Origin: Acidithiobacillus sp. HP-2
GTDB lineage: Bacteria > Pseudomonadota > Gammaproteobacteria > Acidithiobacillales > Acidithiobacillaceae
NCBI RefSeq assembly: GCF_015100155.1
Contig: NZ_JACKZA010000006.1
Location: forward strand, 1-64,000
Direction: 5' to 3'
DNA: 64,000 bases
The notes below the pieces were generated by a model. The model was given only the letters and a program-made list of their open reading frames with translations. It was not told where the DNA came from and made no database searches. Positions 30,692 through 41,124 of this stretch are shown here, piece by piece. The number at the start of each line of letters is the position of its first letter. The first letter of the stretch is position 1. Made by a program: the position numbers and the translations under genes.

Positions 30692-31288
30692 ATGATCATA
30701 ACCACTATTCTTTTTTACCTTTTTTCGGCGATATTGCTGGGTTCTGCGACAGCGGTAATCACGGCAAGAAATCCGGTATATGCGTCGCTTTTTCTGGTGC
30801 TGGCGTTTTTTAATGCCGCCGCCCTGTTCATTTTGCTGGGCGCAGAATTTTTGGGTCTGATCCTGATTCTGGTTTATGTGGGCGCGGTCATGGTGCTTTT
30901 CCTGTTTGTGGTGATGATGCTGGATATTAATTTGACCCGTCTCAAGGAAGGGTTTTTGAGTTACCTGCCGCTGGGGCTGGCCATTGCCATTCTGGGCGTG
31001 CTGGAACTGGCCGTGGTTTTCTGGACTTCGCCGTTGGGCCATATTCCTGCTCCCGGCCCTATTCCTGCCAATGCAGATAATACCCGCGCCCTGGGCGTAT
31101 TGCTTTACACTCATTATTTATATCCCTTTGAGATTGCGGCGGTGATTTTGCTGGTTGCGATTATTGCGGCTATTGCCCTGACCTTGCGGCGTCGCCAGGG
31201 CACTAAAACCCAGAGTATTGATGCGCAAATGGCAGTGCGTGCCAAAGACCGCATCAGCCTGGTGAATTTGCGGAGGCCAGAACAATGA
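30692..31288 (+). CDS. nuoJ: NADH-quinone oxidoreductase subunit J
   Basis: Antiporter-chain membrane subunit. The ATG at 30692 begins [19 protein letters not shown]; an AGGA lies about 12 bases upstream. Five membrane segments with the conserved [20 protein letters not shown] and LFLFVVMML. 198 residues. The stop overlaps nuoK by four bases (ATGA). Confidence 0.95.
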   Translation: MIITTILFYLFSAILLGSATAVITARNPVYASLFLVLAFFNAAALFILLGAEFLGLILILVYVGAVMVLFLFVVMMLDINLTRLKEGFLSYLPLGLAIAILGVLELAVVFWTSPLGHIPAPGPIPANADNTRALGVLLYTHYLYPFEIAAVILLVAIIAAIALTLRRRQGTKTQSIDAQMAVRAKDRISLVNLRRPEQ

Positions 31289-31605
31289 TGATGGGTGGAC
31301 AACCAACGCTCGCCGCTTATCTGATACTCGGGGCTATCCTGTTTTCCATCGGTGTGGTGGGGATTTTCCTGAACCGCAAAAACGTGATTATTTTGCTGAT
31401 GGCCATTGAATTACTGCTGCTGGCAGTGAATATCAATCTGGTGGCCTTTTCCCGCTATCAGGGTAATCTCGAAGGGCAGGTTTTTGTTTTTTTCATCCTG
31501 ACGGTAGCTGCTGCTGAAGCAGCCATTGGTCTGGCCATTCTGGTGGTTTACTTCCGAAACCGCCGGAGTATCAACGTAGAAGATATTGACGAGTTGAGAG
31601 GCTGA
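31285..31605 (+). CDS. nuoK: NADH-quinone oxidoreductase subunit K
   Basis: Small membrane subunit with buried glutamates of the proton path ([13 protein letters not shown] and [14 protein letters not shown]). 106 residues with three membrane segments. Three successive ATG codons open the frame at 31285; the exact one used is uncertain by one or two residues. Confidence 0.96.
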   Translation: MMMGGQPTLAAYLILGAILFSIGVVGIFLNRKNVIILLMAIELLLLAVNINLVAFSRYQGNLEGQVFVFFILTVAAAEAAIGLAILVVYFRNRRSINVEDIDELRG

Positions 31606-31606
31606 T

Positions 31607-33589
31607 ATGTGGGTTTTTGACTGGTTGAATGCCTTTCCGCCTCTTCTTGTGTACCTGATTATTCCGTTGGCACCGCTGGCCGGTTCTCTGGTGGCTGGTT
31701 TTGGCGGCTGGAAGCTGCAGGAACAAGCGCACTGGGCGCCCTTGACGGGGGTTGCCGTCTCTTTTTATCTGGCCCTCGCGGTACTGTTTCAGACCCTGCA
31801 TGGGGTCGATTTTTACGGCAATATCTATATATGGGCTGTGCTCGGCCATCTGCAAGTACCCATCGGGTTTGATGTGGACAGCCTGACCGCGCTGATGCTG
31901 GTGGTGGTTACTTTTGTGTCGCTTTGCGTGCATTTGTACACCATAGGCTACATGCATGGTGATCCTGGTTATGCCCGCTTTTTCAGTTATATTTCCCTGT
32001 TCACTTTCAGCATGATCATGCTGGTGATGAGCAACAATTTTCTTCAGTTGTTTTTTGGCTGGGAAGCGGTGGGTCTGGTTTCCTATCTGCTCATCGGTTT
32101 CTGGTTCCAGCGCGAAAGCGCCAATGTCGCAGCCCTGAAGGCATTTATTGTCAATCGGGTCGGTGATTTCGGTTTCCTGATTGGTATTGCGGCTATTTAT
32201 CATTACTGCGGCAGTCTCGATTACCGGACGGTATTTGCCATGGTGCCCCATCTGGTCGGCCAGACCGTAGAAATTATTCCCGGACATCCCTGGAATGTAC
32301 TGACCTGGATTGCCTTGCTGCTGTTTATCGGTGCCATGGGCAAATCAGCCCAGGTGCCGCTGCATGTCTGGCTCCCGGAATCCATGGAAGGCCCAACCCC
32401 CATTTCGGCGCTGATTCACGCCGCGACCATGGTTACCGCCGGGATTTTCATGGTGGCCCGGATGTCGCCCATTTATGAACAATCGGCCACAGCGTTGACC
32501 GTCATTTTGTTGATTGGCTCTATTACCGCCTTGTTCATGGGGCTGATCGGACTGGTGCAAAATGACATCAAGCGCATTATTGCCTACTCAACCCTTTCCC
32601 AGTTGGGATACATGACGGCTGCACTGGGGGCTTCGGCCTTTTCAGCGGCTATTTTTCACCTCATGACCCATGCTTTTTTCAAAGCGTTGCTGTTCCTGGC
32701 GGCGGGTTCGGTGATTCACGCCATGGCCAATGAGCAGGACATCCGTAAAATGGGCGGCTTGCGCAAGGCTATGCCCATTACTTACATCACCTTTCTGATC
32801 GGCGGTCTCGCACTGTCGGGTATTCCGCCCTTTGCCGGTTTTTTCAGCAAGGATCTGATTATTGAAGCTGTGGGTATTTCCACCTTGCCGGGAGCTGGCT
32901 GGGCCGAGTTCATTCTGGTGGCGGGAGCCTTTGTCACGGCCCTCTATACTTTCCGGATGTTTTTCATGGTGTTCCACGGTAAACCCCGCATGGACCCCTA
33001 CATCCGGGATCATCTGCATGAGTCACCCTGGGTGATTACGGTGCCACTCATTGCATTGGCTATTCCTGCGGTATATGCCGGTTGGGCGTACATCGGTCCG
33101 GTAGGTTTGGGGCATTTTCTCGATTCTTCGCTGGTTATTGCTCCGCAGTTCAACACCATCGGTGAAATTGCCGCACATTGGCAGGGCGCTGGCGTCTTCC
33201 TCGTGCATGGTCTGGAAGCCTGGCCCTTTTGGTTGGCCGTGGCGGGTATTGTTTGTGCTGCCTACTTTTATGCCTGGAATACGGGTTTACCCGAATGGCT
33301 CAGCCGCATCCTCAGTCCGGCAGCCTGGCTGCTGGAGAGTAAATACGGTTTTGACACTTTTAATAATACGGTTCTGGTACGCGGTGTTATTCAGTTTGGA
33401 CGGTTGTTCTGGCATGTTGGTGACGAAAAACTGATTGACGGCCTGATGGTCAATGGCACCGCTTTCGGCATCGGCAAGTTGGCATTGTCCTGGCGTAAAG
33501 TGCAAACGGGATACATTTATCATTATGCTTTCGCCATGATTATCGGGTTGATTTTATTCATGACATATTTTGTGATCTGGAAGGGGTAG
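31607..33589 (+). CDS. nuoL: NADH-quinone oxidoreductase subunit L
   Basis: Largest antiporter-like proton-pumping subunit, with the long lateral helix at its C-terminus. Signatures include FFGWEAVGLVSYLLIGFW, AMGKSAQVPLHVWLPESMEG, PTPISALIHAATMVTAG and the discontinuous-helix region around NDIKRIIAYSTLSQLGYM. 660 residues, normal. It starts one base after the nuoK stop. Confidence 0.97.
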   Translation: MWVFDWLNAFPPLLVYLIIPLAPLAGSLVAGFGGWKLQEQAHWAPLTGVAVSFYLALAVLFQTLHGVDFYGNIYIWAVLGHLQVPIGFDVDSLTALMLVVVTFVSLCVHLYTIGYMHGDPGYARFFSYISLFTFSMIMLVMSNNFLQLFFGWEAVGLVSYLLIGFWFQRESANVAALKAFIVNRVGDFGFLIGIAAIYHYCGSLDYRTVFAMVPHLVGQTVEIIPGHPWNVLTWIALLLFIGAMGKSAQVPLHVWLPESMEGPTPISALIHAATMVTAGIFMVARMSPIYEQSATALTVILLIGSITALFMGLIGLVQNDIKRIIAYSTLSQLGYMTAALGASAFSAAIFHLMTHAFFKALLFLAAGSVIHAMANEQDIRKMGGLRKAMPITYITFLIGGLALSGIPPFAGFFSKDLIIEAVGISTLPGAGWAEFILVAGAFVTALYTFRMFFMVFHGKPRMDPYIRDHLHESPWVITVPLIALAIPAVYAGWAYIGPVGLGHFLDSSLVIAPQFNTIGEIAAHWQGAGVFLVHGLEAWPFWLAVAGIVCAAYFYAWNTGLPEWLSRILSPAAWLLESKYGFDTFNNTVLVRGVIQFGRLFWHVGDEKLIDGLMVNGTAFGIGKLALSWRKVQTGYIYHYAFAMIIGLILFMTYFVIWKG

Positions 33590-33595
33590 GCACTG

Positions 33596-35077
33596 ATGAA
33601 CGCTTCGCTCCTCAGCTATTCTATCTGGATACCCATCGTCGGCGGCCTGCTGGTTCTGGCCGTTGGAGATCGCCGTGCGGCGCTGGCGCGTTGGTTGGCC
33701 CTGATTGTGTCCTTGCTGGCCTTTGCCGTTACCATTCCCCTCTATACGGGTTTTGATACGCACACTGCGGCCATGCAATTCAGTGAGCGGGTTTCGTGGA
33801 TTCCTTCCCTGAATATTTATTATCACCTCGGTGTGGATGGTATATCCCTGTGGTTTATATTGCTGACCAGCTTTTTGACCGTACTGGTGGTCATCAGCTC
33901 CTGGCGTAATGTCCAGACCCGGGTTGCCCAATTCATGGCGGCTTTCCTGATTATGGAAGGCATGATGATCGGCGTGTTCTGCGCCCTCGATGCCATTCTT
34001 TTTTATGTATTCTGGGAAGCCATGCTGATTCCGATGTTCCTGATTATCGGCGTCTGGGGTGGACGACGACGGGTGTATGCCACCATCAAGTTTTTTCTGT
34101 ATACCTTCCTGGGTTCCGTGTTGATGCTGGTGGCTTTGTTGTACCTGTATTTTCACAGCGGCAACAGTTTCGACTTGCTGGTTTATCAGCACACCCCCCT
34201 GGGAATGACGGCGCAGATTCTCATATTTATTGCGTTTTTTGTGGCGTTTGCGGTAAAAATTCCCATGTGGCCAGTACATACCTGGTTACCGGATGCCCAC
34301 GTGGAGGCGCCTACCGCCGGATCGGTGGTACTGGCCGCTATCATGCTGAAGATGGGTGCATACGGTTTTCTGCGCCTGAGTCTGCCCATTGTTCCGGATG
34401 CCAGCCACAAACTCGCCTGGCTGATGATTCTGCTTTCCCTGATCGCCATTATTTATGTGGCGCTGGTGGCCATTGTTCAGGAAGACATGAAAAAACTGGT
34501 GGCTTACTCCTCCATTGCCCACATGGGCTTTGTGACGCTGGGCTTTTTCGTGTTTGATAGTGTCGCCATTGAAGGCAGTATTATTCAGATGCTCTCTCAC
34601 GGCTTTATCAGTGCCGCCATGTTCCTCTGCATCGGCGTGCTCTATGACCGTATGCACACCCGGAATATCAAGGCCTATGGAGGGGTCGCCAACGTCATGC
34701 CGATATTTGCGGCGTTGATGATGTTATTCGCCATGGGTAATGTGGGGTTGCCGGGGACTTCCGGTTTTGTGGGTGAGTTCATGGTGGTGCTCGGCACTTA
34801 TCAGGTTAATCCGTGGTATGCGATTCTTGCCGCTACTGGTCTGATTACCGGAGCCAGCTACACCCTGTGGCTGTTCAAACGCGCTATTTTTGGTGGAATT
34901 GTGCACCCCGAGGTGGCAGCCCTGAAAGATCTCGATGCCCGCGAAATGCTGGTGCTTGGGACCCTGGCGGCGTTCACGTTGCTCTTGGGCGTATGGCCCG
35001 CACCTTTCCTTGATATCGTACATACTTCGGTACAGCATCTGGTGGCGCAGATAGCTGTTTCGAAAATTCCGGCGTAG
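33596..35077 (+). CDS. nuoM: NADH-quinone oxidoreductase subunit M
   Basis: Second antiporter-like proton-pumping subunit. It shows VFWEAMLIPMFLIIGVWGG, KIPMWPVHTWLPDAHVEAPT and EDMKKLVAYSSIAHMGFV, the family's conserved lysine and glutamate segments. 493 residues. It begins six bases after nuoL. Confidence 0.97.
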   Translation: MNASLLSYSIWIPIVGGLLVLAVGDRRAALARWLALIVSLLAFAVTIPLYTGFDTHTAAMQFSERVSWIPSLNIYYHLGVDGISLWFILLTSFLTVLVVISSWRNVQTRVAQFMAAFLIMEGMMIGVFCALDAILFYVFWEAMLIPMFLIIGVWGGRRRVYATIKFFLYTFLGSVLMLVALLYLYFHSGNSFDLLVYQHTPLGMTAQILIFIAFFVAFAVKIPMWPVHTWLPDAHVEAPTAGSVVLAAIMLKMGAYGFLRLSLPIVPDASHKLAWLMILLSLIAIIYVALVAIVQEDMKKLVAYSSIAHMGFVTLGFFVFDSVAIEGSIIQMLSHGFISAAMFLCIGVLYDRMHTRNIKAYGGVANVMPIFAALMMLFAMGNVGLPGTSGFVGEFMVVLGTYQVNPWYAILAATGLITGASYTLWLFKRAIFGGIVHPEVAALKDLDAREMLVLGTLAAFTLLLGVWPAPFLDIVHTSVQHLVAQIAVSKIPA

Positions 35078-35090
35078 AAGGACACTGCCT

Positions 35091-36536
35091 ATGAATGCTT
35101 TTCTGCTGCATTGGACTTTTGCGATACCGGAAATCTGGGTGTTGATCATGGCCTGCGTGGTGTTGCTGGCGGATTTATACCTGGGTGAACGACTGCGGGA
35201 CGTGGCTCCGGTGTTGACGGTCCTGACGCTGCTGGGTGCAGCAGTGCTGACCTTTTTTGAATTGGGACAAAGTGGTACGACTTTCGCCGGTTTGCTGGTG
35301 CTGGATCCGTTTACCAATGTGGCCGAATTGTTCAGCTATCTGGCCGTATTGATGGTGGTGCTCTATTCGCGACGCTATCTGATGGATCGCGGCATATACC
35401 GGGGCGAAATCTACGTATTGTTGCTTTTTGCCCTGCTGGGGGTCATGGTGATGGTCTCGGGCGCCAACCTGTTGAGCATCTATCTGGGGCTGGAGCTTTT
35501 GGCGCTGAGTCAATATGCGCTGGTTGCCTTCAATCGCGACAGCCTGGTCGCAACCGAAGCAGGGCTGAAATATTTTGTTCTGGGTGCCCTGGCTTCGGGT
35601 TTGCTGCTTTACGGTATGTCGCTGCTCTACGGACTGACAGGAACCCTGGAGGTTCGCCATATTGCTGCAGCACTGGTGAATGTTACCAGCAGTAATCTGA
35701 TTCTGGTATTTGCCCTGGTCTTTATCGTGGCGGGTATTGCTTTCAAGCTCGGCGCAGCCCCCTTTCACATGTGGTTGCCGGATGTCTATCAGGGCGCACC
35801 CACGGTGGTAACGACCTTTCTGGCCTCGGCACCTAAAATCGGTGCCTTTGCCCTGATTATTCGCCTGCTGGTAGATGGTGGGTACGGCATGCTGGAATCC
35901 TGGCAGCAGATATTTATTGCCCTGACATTGGTATCTCTGGTTGTAGGCAACCTGATTGCCATTGCCCAACAGAATCTGAAACGGATGCTGGCCTACTCAA
36001 CCGTAGGGCATGTGGGTTTTCTTTCCCTGGGCATTGTTGCGGGGACAGAAGCTGGCTTTGCCAGCGCATTTTTCTACACCATTGTTTATGTGCTGATGTC
36101 TCTGGCCGGTTTCGGGATGATTCTGCTCCTCACCCGGGCGGGTTTTGAGGCGGATCGCATTGATGATTTCAAGGGATTATCGCAGCGCAAACCCTGGTAT
36201 GCCTTTTTGATGCTCATCATCATGTTTTCCATGGCGGGTGTTCCGCCGACGGTGGGTTTTTATGCCAAGCTGGCGGTGTTCCAGGCCGTCATTGCAGCGG
36301 GTTATGTGTGGTTGGCGGTGATCGGCGTATTGCTGGCAGTAATTGGGGCTTTCTATTATTTGCGGGTCGTTAAAGTCATGTATTTTGATGCCCCTGAACC
36401 GGAAAGCGGGCCGATCGTGCGCGATGATCTTGCCAGTGCTACCCTCAGTATCAACAGTCTGGCCTTGCTGGTTCTGGGGATTGTCCCCGGACCGCTGATG
36501 GCCTTCTGTTTTTATGCCATGCAGGGAGTGATTTGA
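35091..36536 (+). CDS. nuoN: NADH-quinone oxidoreductase subunit N
   Basis: Third antiporter-like proton-pumping subunit and the last of fourteen complex I genes here. Conserved stretches include YLGLELLALSQYALVAF, KLGAAPFHMWLPDVYQGAPT and QQNLKRMLAYSTVGHVGFL. 481 residues. The stop overlaps the following DUF2818 gene by four bases. Confidence 0.97.
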   Translation: MNAFLLHWTFAIPEIWVLIMACVVLLADLYLGERLRDVAPVLTVLTLLGAAVLTFFELGQSGTTFAGLLVLDPFTNVAELFSYLAVLMVVLYSRRYLMDRGIYRGEIYVLLLFALLGVMVMVSGANLLSIYLGLELLALSQYALVAFNRDSLVATEAGLKYFVLGALASGLLLYGMSLLYGLTGTLEVRHIAAALVNVTSSNLILVFALVFIVAGIAFKLGAAPFHMWLPDVYQGAPTVVTTFLASAPKIGAFALIIRLLVDGGYGMLESWQQIFIALTLVSLVVGNLIAIAQQNLKRMLAYSTVGHVGFLSLGIVAGTEAGFASAFFYTIVYVLMSLAGFGMILLLTRAGFEADRIDDFKGLSQRKPWYAFLMLIIMFSMAGVPPTVGFYAKLAVFQAVIAAGYVWLAVIGVLLAVIGAFYYLRVVKVMYFDAPEPESGPIVRDDLASATLSINSLALLVLGIVPGPLMAFCFYAMQGVI

Positions 36537-36850
36537 TGGATATGCATAATTGGGTACTACTTTATATATTACTGGCTTTTGTGGCAGCCAATTTGCCCTG
36601 GCTGAGCAATCGCCTGTTTTTTATACGCCCGGTTGCGGGAGGCAAGGCTCTGCAGTGGTATCTGCTGGAGTGGTTGGTGATGTACTTGATTGTGGGGCTG
36701 ATCGGCATGGCTGTTGAAAACAGTCTGGATGGTAGCCTTCATGCCCAGGGGTGGGAATTTTATGTGATTGCCCTGTGCATGTTTGCCGTTTTTGCCATAC
36801 CGGGTTTCATCTGGCGCTTTAACGTGCTGCCCATGTTGCGTAGATCTTGA
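36533..36850 (+). CDS. DUF2818 membrane protein at the end of the nuo operon
   Basis: A 105-residue protein with three likely membrane segments (about 7-22, 43-62 and 76-94) and the opening VAANLPWLSNR typical of DUF2818. This family is known to sit directly after nuoN in many beta- and related proteobacteria, but its role is unknown; assembly or stability of complex I is the obvious guess. The four-base overlap with nuoN (ATGA) implies coupled translation. Confidence 0.85.
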   Translation: MMDMHNWVLLYILLAFVAANLPWLSNRLFFIRPVAGGKALQWYLLEWLVMYLIVGLIGMAVENSLDGSLHAQGWEFYVIALCMFAVFAIPGFIWRFNVLPMLRRS

Positions 36851-36854
36851 CCGG

Positions 36855-36883
36855 AGCCCGCGTAATGGGTACATTTGCGGGCT
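36855..36883 (+). terminator. Hairpin after the nuo operon (no T-run)
   Basis: AGCCCGC and GCGGGCT pair across a 15-base loop between the DUF2818 gene and tRNA-Val. There is no T-run, so it may be a 3' stabilising or processing hairpin and not a true terminator. Confidence 0.35.
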
Positions 36884-36885
36884 GC

Positions 36886-36960
36886 AGGCGCGTAGCTCAG
36901 GGGGAGAGCGCTACCTTGACACGGTAGAGGTCGGCGGTTCGAAACCGCCCGTGCCTACCA
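36886..36960 (+). tRNA. tRNA-Val (GAC)
   Basis: A 75-base cloverleaf with encoded CCA. Acceptor AGGCGCG pairs with CGTGCCT, anticodon stem CTACC/GGTAG holds loop TTGACAC with anticodon GAC, and the T-arm GGCGGTTCGAAACCGCC is perfect. Confidence 0.97.
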
Positions 36961-36966
36961 AATCCC

Positions 36967-36999
36967 GCACCAGAGGGAGGAATCTCTCTGGTGCTTTTT
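36967..36999 (+). terminator. Perfect hairpin with T-run between tRNA-Val and thrS
   Basis: GCACCAGAG and CTCTGGTGC form a nine-base-pair stem with a ten-base loop followed by five T residues. It lies seven bases after tRNA-Val and only 15 bases before the thrS start. It would terminate tRNA-Val transcription; because it is so close to thrS it could equally act as an attenuator or leader element of thrS. Confidence 0.75.
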
Positions 37000-37014
37000 C
37001 TTTGGAGGGGGCAT

Positions 37015-38949
37015 ATGCCAGACATTCAGTTGCCAGACGGTAGTCATCGACAGTTCCCTGAACCTCTCACCGGGCTGGAACTGGCGCGCACTATCGGCAG
37101 CGGACTCGCCAAGGCAGCAGTAGTCATGCGCGTCGATGGTACCCTCAAGGATCTTTCCACGGTGCTGGATGAGAATGTGGCTGTAGCCATTATCACCAAG
37201 GACAGTCCCGAAGGTCTGGAAGTGATTCGCCACTCGACTGCGCATTTGCTGGCGCAGGCGGTTCAATCGCTGTTTCCGGGTGTTCAGGTGACTATCGGCC
37301 CGGTGATTGAAAACGGCTTTTATTATGATTTTGCCAGTGCGCGCAGCTTTACGGTGGAAGATCTTGCCGCCATTGAAAACCGGATGCGCGAACTGGTGAA
37401 GCAGAATCTTGCCGTCCAGCGCGAAGTATTGTCTCGTGATGCCGCCATTGATCTCTTCGAGAGCATGGGTGAAGACTACAAGGTCCAGATTATCCGTGAT
37501 ATTCCGGCCAGTGAAGCATTAAGTTTGTACCGCCAGGGTGATTTCGTAGATCTCTGCCGGGGTCCTCATGTGCCTTTTACCGGATCACTGGGTGCCTTCA
37601 AGTTGCAGCGGGTGGCCGGAGCCTACTGGCGTGGAGACTCCCGCAATCCCATGTTGCAGCGGATTTATGGAACGGCCTGGGCGAGCCAGAAAGATCTGGA
37701 CGCCTATTTGCAGCAACTGGCTGAAGCTGAAAAGCGCGATCATCGCCGTATTGGCACCGAACTGGATTTGTTCTCCATCCAGGAAGATGCTGGGGGCGGA
37801 TTGGTTTTCTGGCATCCTATGGGTGCCCGGATCCGGCGAGTCATTGAGGACTTCTGGCGCAGTGCCCACGTGGATGGGGGCTATGAATTACTGTTTACTC
37901 CGCATATTGCCCATGAGCAGCTGTGGCATACCTCTGGGCACAAGGACTTCTACGCGGAATCCATGTTTGATCCCATGCAGGACGAAGGCCAGCCGTATCA
38001 GCTCAAGCCCATGAACTGTCCTTTTCACATTCTGATTTACAAAGACAGGTTGCGTTCCTATCGGGATTTGCCCCTGCGTTGGGCGGAACTGGGGACGGTA
38101 TACCGTCATGAAATGTCTGGCGCACTGCATGGTTTGATGCGGGTGCGCGGCTTTACCCAGGATGACGCCCATGTATTCTGTCGCCCTGATCAGATTGCGG
38201 TGGAAATTGGCGAAGTGCTGACGCTGGTTCAAAAAATTCTCGGCACCTTTGGTTTTGACCGCTACGAAATCAACCTTTCCACCCGGCCAGAGCACTCCGT
38301 GGGCAGTGATGCCATCTGGGAAACAGCTACCCAGGCTTTGCAGACGGCCTTGGAACGTGCAGGCCTTGAATATCGGGTGGATGAAGGGGGCGGAGCTTTT
38401 TACGGGCCGAAAATCGATCTGAAAATTCAGGATGCCATTGGCCGTAAATGGCAGTGCAGCACCATCCAGCTCGATTTTAATTTGCCCGAGCGTTTCGGGA
38501 TGGAGTATGTGGCCGAAGATGGTTCGCGGCAGGTGCCTATCATGGTGCATCGCGCCATATTTGGTTCCGTGGAGCGCTTTTTCGGGGTGCTCATCGAACA
38601 TTACGAAGGAAAATTCCCGTTGTGGCTGTCACCCGTGGAGGTTGCGGTGCTTCCGATCAGTGAGCATTTTGTCGAATATGCGGAATCTGTCACTGCAGCA
38701 TTGAGCAAACTCGGCCTCCGTGTCGAAACGGACTTGAGAAACGAGAAGATAGGTTATAAGATACGCGCCCACACCCTGCGCCGGGTGCCCTATATGCTGG
38801 TCGTCGGAGAACGCGAACAGGAAGCGGGAACCGTGGCGCTCAGGGATCGGAACGGTCAGGACTTGGGTTCCCATGGCATTGCTGCGCTGGGCACCGCTCT
38901 GCAGAAAATGCATCAGGAGCGGCAGAATACCCTGGAGTGGCAAGGCTAG
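37015..38949 (+). CDS. thrS: Threonyl-tRNA synthetase
   Basis: Charges tRNA-Thr. The ATG at 37015 (MPDIQLPDG) follows GGAGGGGG; the frame is open upstream but that is leader. Domains in order: TGS (about 1-60), editing domain with HSTAH (73-77), class II catalytic core with MNCPFHI and the motif 2 arginine in [10 protein letters not shown], and a C-terminal anticodon-binding domain. 644 residues, full length. It heads the thrS-infC-rpmI-rplT-pheS-pheT-ihfA cluster. Confidence 0.97.
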   Translation: MPDIQLPDGSHRQFPEPLTGLELARTIGSGLAKAAVVMRVDGTLKDLSTVLDENVAVAIITKDSPEGLEVIRHSTAHLLAQAVQSLFPGVQVTIGPVIENGFYYDFASARSFTVEDLAAIENRMRELVKQNLAVQREVLSRDAAIDLFESMGEDYKVQIIRDIPASEALSLYRQGDFVDLCRGPHVPFTGSLGAFKLQRVAGAYWRGDSRNPMLQRIYGTAWASQKDLDAYLQQLAEAEKRDHRRIGTELDLFSIQEDAGGGLVFWHPMGARIRRVIEDFWRSAHVDGGYELLFTPHIAHEQLWHTSGHKDFYAESMFDPMQDEGQPYQLKPMNCPFHILIYKDRLRSYRDLPLRWAELGTVYRHEMSGALHGLMRVRGFTQDDAHVFCRPDQIAVEIGEVLTLVQKILGTFGFDRYEINLSTRPEHSVGSDAIWETATQALQTALERAGLEYRVDEGGGAFYGPKIDLKIQDAIGRKWQCSTIQLDFNLPERFGMEYVAEDGSRQVPIMVHRAIFGSVERFFGVLIEHYEGKFPLWLSPVEVAVLPISEHFVEYAESVTAALSKLGLRVETDLRNEKIGYKIRAHTLRRVPYMLVVGEREQEAGTVALRDRNGQDLGSHGIAALGTALQKMHQERQNTLEWQG

Positions 38950-38965
38950 CGAGGAGGATAAGGCG

Positions 38966-39484
38966 ATCGCGACGGAGAAAGAAGTCAATATCAACCGGGA
39001 AATTACCGCAGCGCGGGTCCGGCTGATAGGGGTGGAAGGTGAACAAATGGGTGTGGTTTCCGTTATGGAAGCCTTGTCGGCCGCAGAAGAAGCCGAGCTG
39101 GATCTGGTGGAAATTGCTCCACAGGCGGAACCACCTGTTTGCAGGATCATGGATTACGGCAAGTTTCGCTTTCAGGAAAGCAAGCGTCAGCATGAAGCGA
39201 AGCGTCGGCAAAAGCAGACCCAGGTAAAGGAAATCAAATTCCGTCCGCGTACGGATGATGCCGATTACCAGATCAAGCTCCGTAATATCATGCGTTTTAT
39301 TGATGATGGAGACCGGGCCAAAATTACCCTGCGCTTTCGCGGTCGTGAGATGTCTCACCCGGAACTGGGCATGGAACTGCTCAACCGGGTAGAAAAGGAT
39401 TTAGCAGAAGTCGGGGTGGTTGAACAACGGCCACGCATGGAGGGACGGCAAATGGTGATGATTGTCGCCCCACGGAAAAAATAG
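38966..39484 (+). CDS. infC: Translation initiation factor IF-3, non-canonical ATC start
   Basis: IF-3 binds the 30S subunit and checks the start codon. The recognisable N-terminus [20 protein letters not shown] starts right after an ATC at 38966, which stands eight bases after GAGGAGG; no ATG, GTG or TTG lies at that spot, and the nearest upstream in-frame start is inside thrS. infC is known to use rare starts (AUU in E. coli) so that IF-3 limits its own synthesis, and ATC would serve that purpose. 172 residues with both IF-3 domains. A start inside thrS at 38873 would add an unrelated 31-residue extension. Confidence 0.92.
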   Translation: MATEKEVNINREITAARVRLIGVEGEQMGVVSVMEALSAAEEAELDLVEIAPQAEPPVCRIMDYGKFRFQESKRQHEAKRRQKQTQVKEIKFRPRTDDADYQIKLRNIMRFIDDGDRAKITLRFRGREMSHPELGMELLNRVEKDLAEVGVVEQRPRMEGRQMVMIVAPRKK

Positions 39485-39493
39485 GAGAGCATC

Positions 39494-39691
39494 GTGCCAA
39501 AAATGAAGAGCAATCGCGGAGCGGCCAAGCGTTTCAAGCGCACCGGATCCGGCAAATTTAAGCATCGTCAGGCGTTTTTGAACCACATCCTGACCAAAAA
39601 AACGACCAAGCGGAAGCGTCATCTGCGCCACACCTTGGTGACTTCGGGAAGCGATCAGGCTGCCTTGCGGCGCATGCTTCCCTACGCTTGA
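39494..39691 (+). CDS. rpmI: Ribosomal protein bL35
   Basis: A 65-residue basic protein starting at GTG ([20 protein letters not shown]), the standard L35 N-terminus, and ending LRRMLPYA. It sits nine bases after infC, as in most bacteria, behind AGGAGAG. Confidence 0.97.
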   Translation: MPKMKSNRGAAKRFKRTGSGKFKHRQAFLNHILTKKTTKRKRHLRHTLVTSGSDQAALRRMLPYA

Positions 39692-39709
39692 TGACAGAGG
39701 AATCGTACC

Positions 39710-41112
<1,403 letters not shown>

Positions 41113-41124
41113 GGAGCGAAGGCT

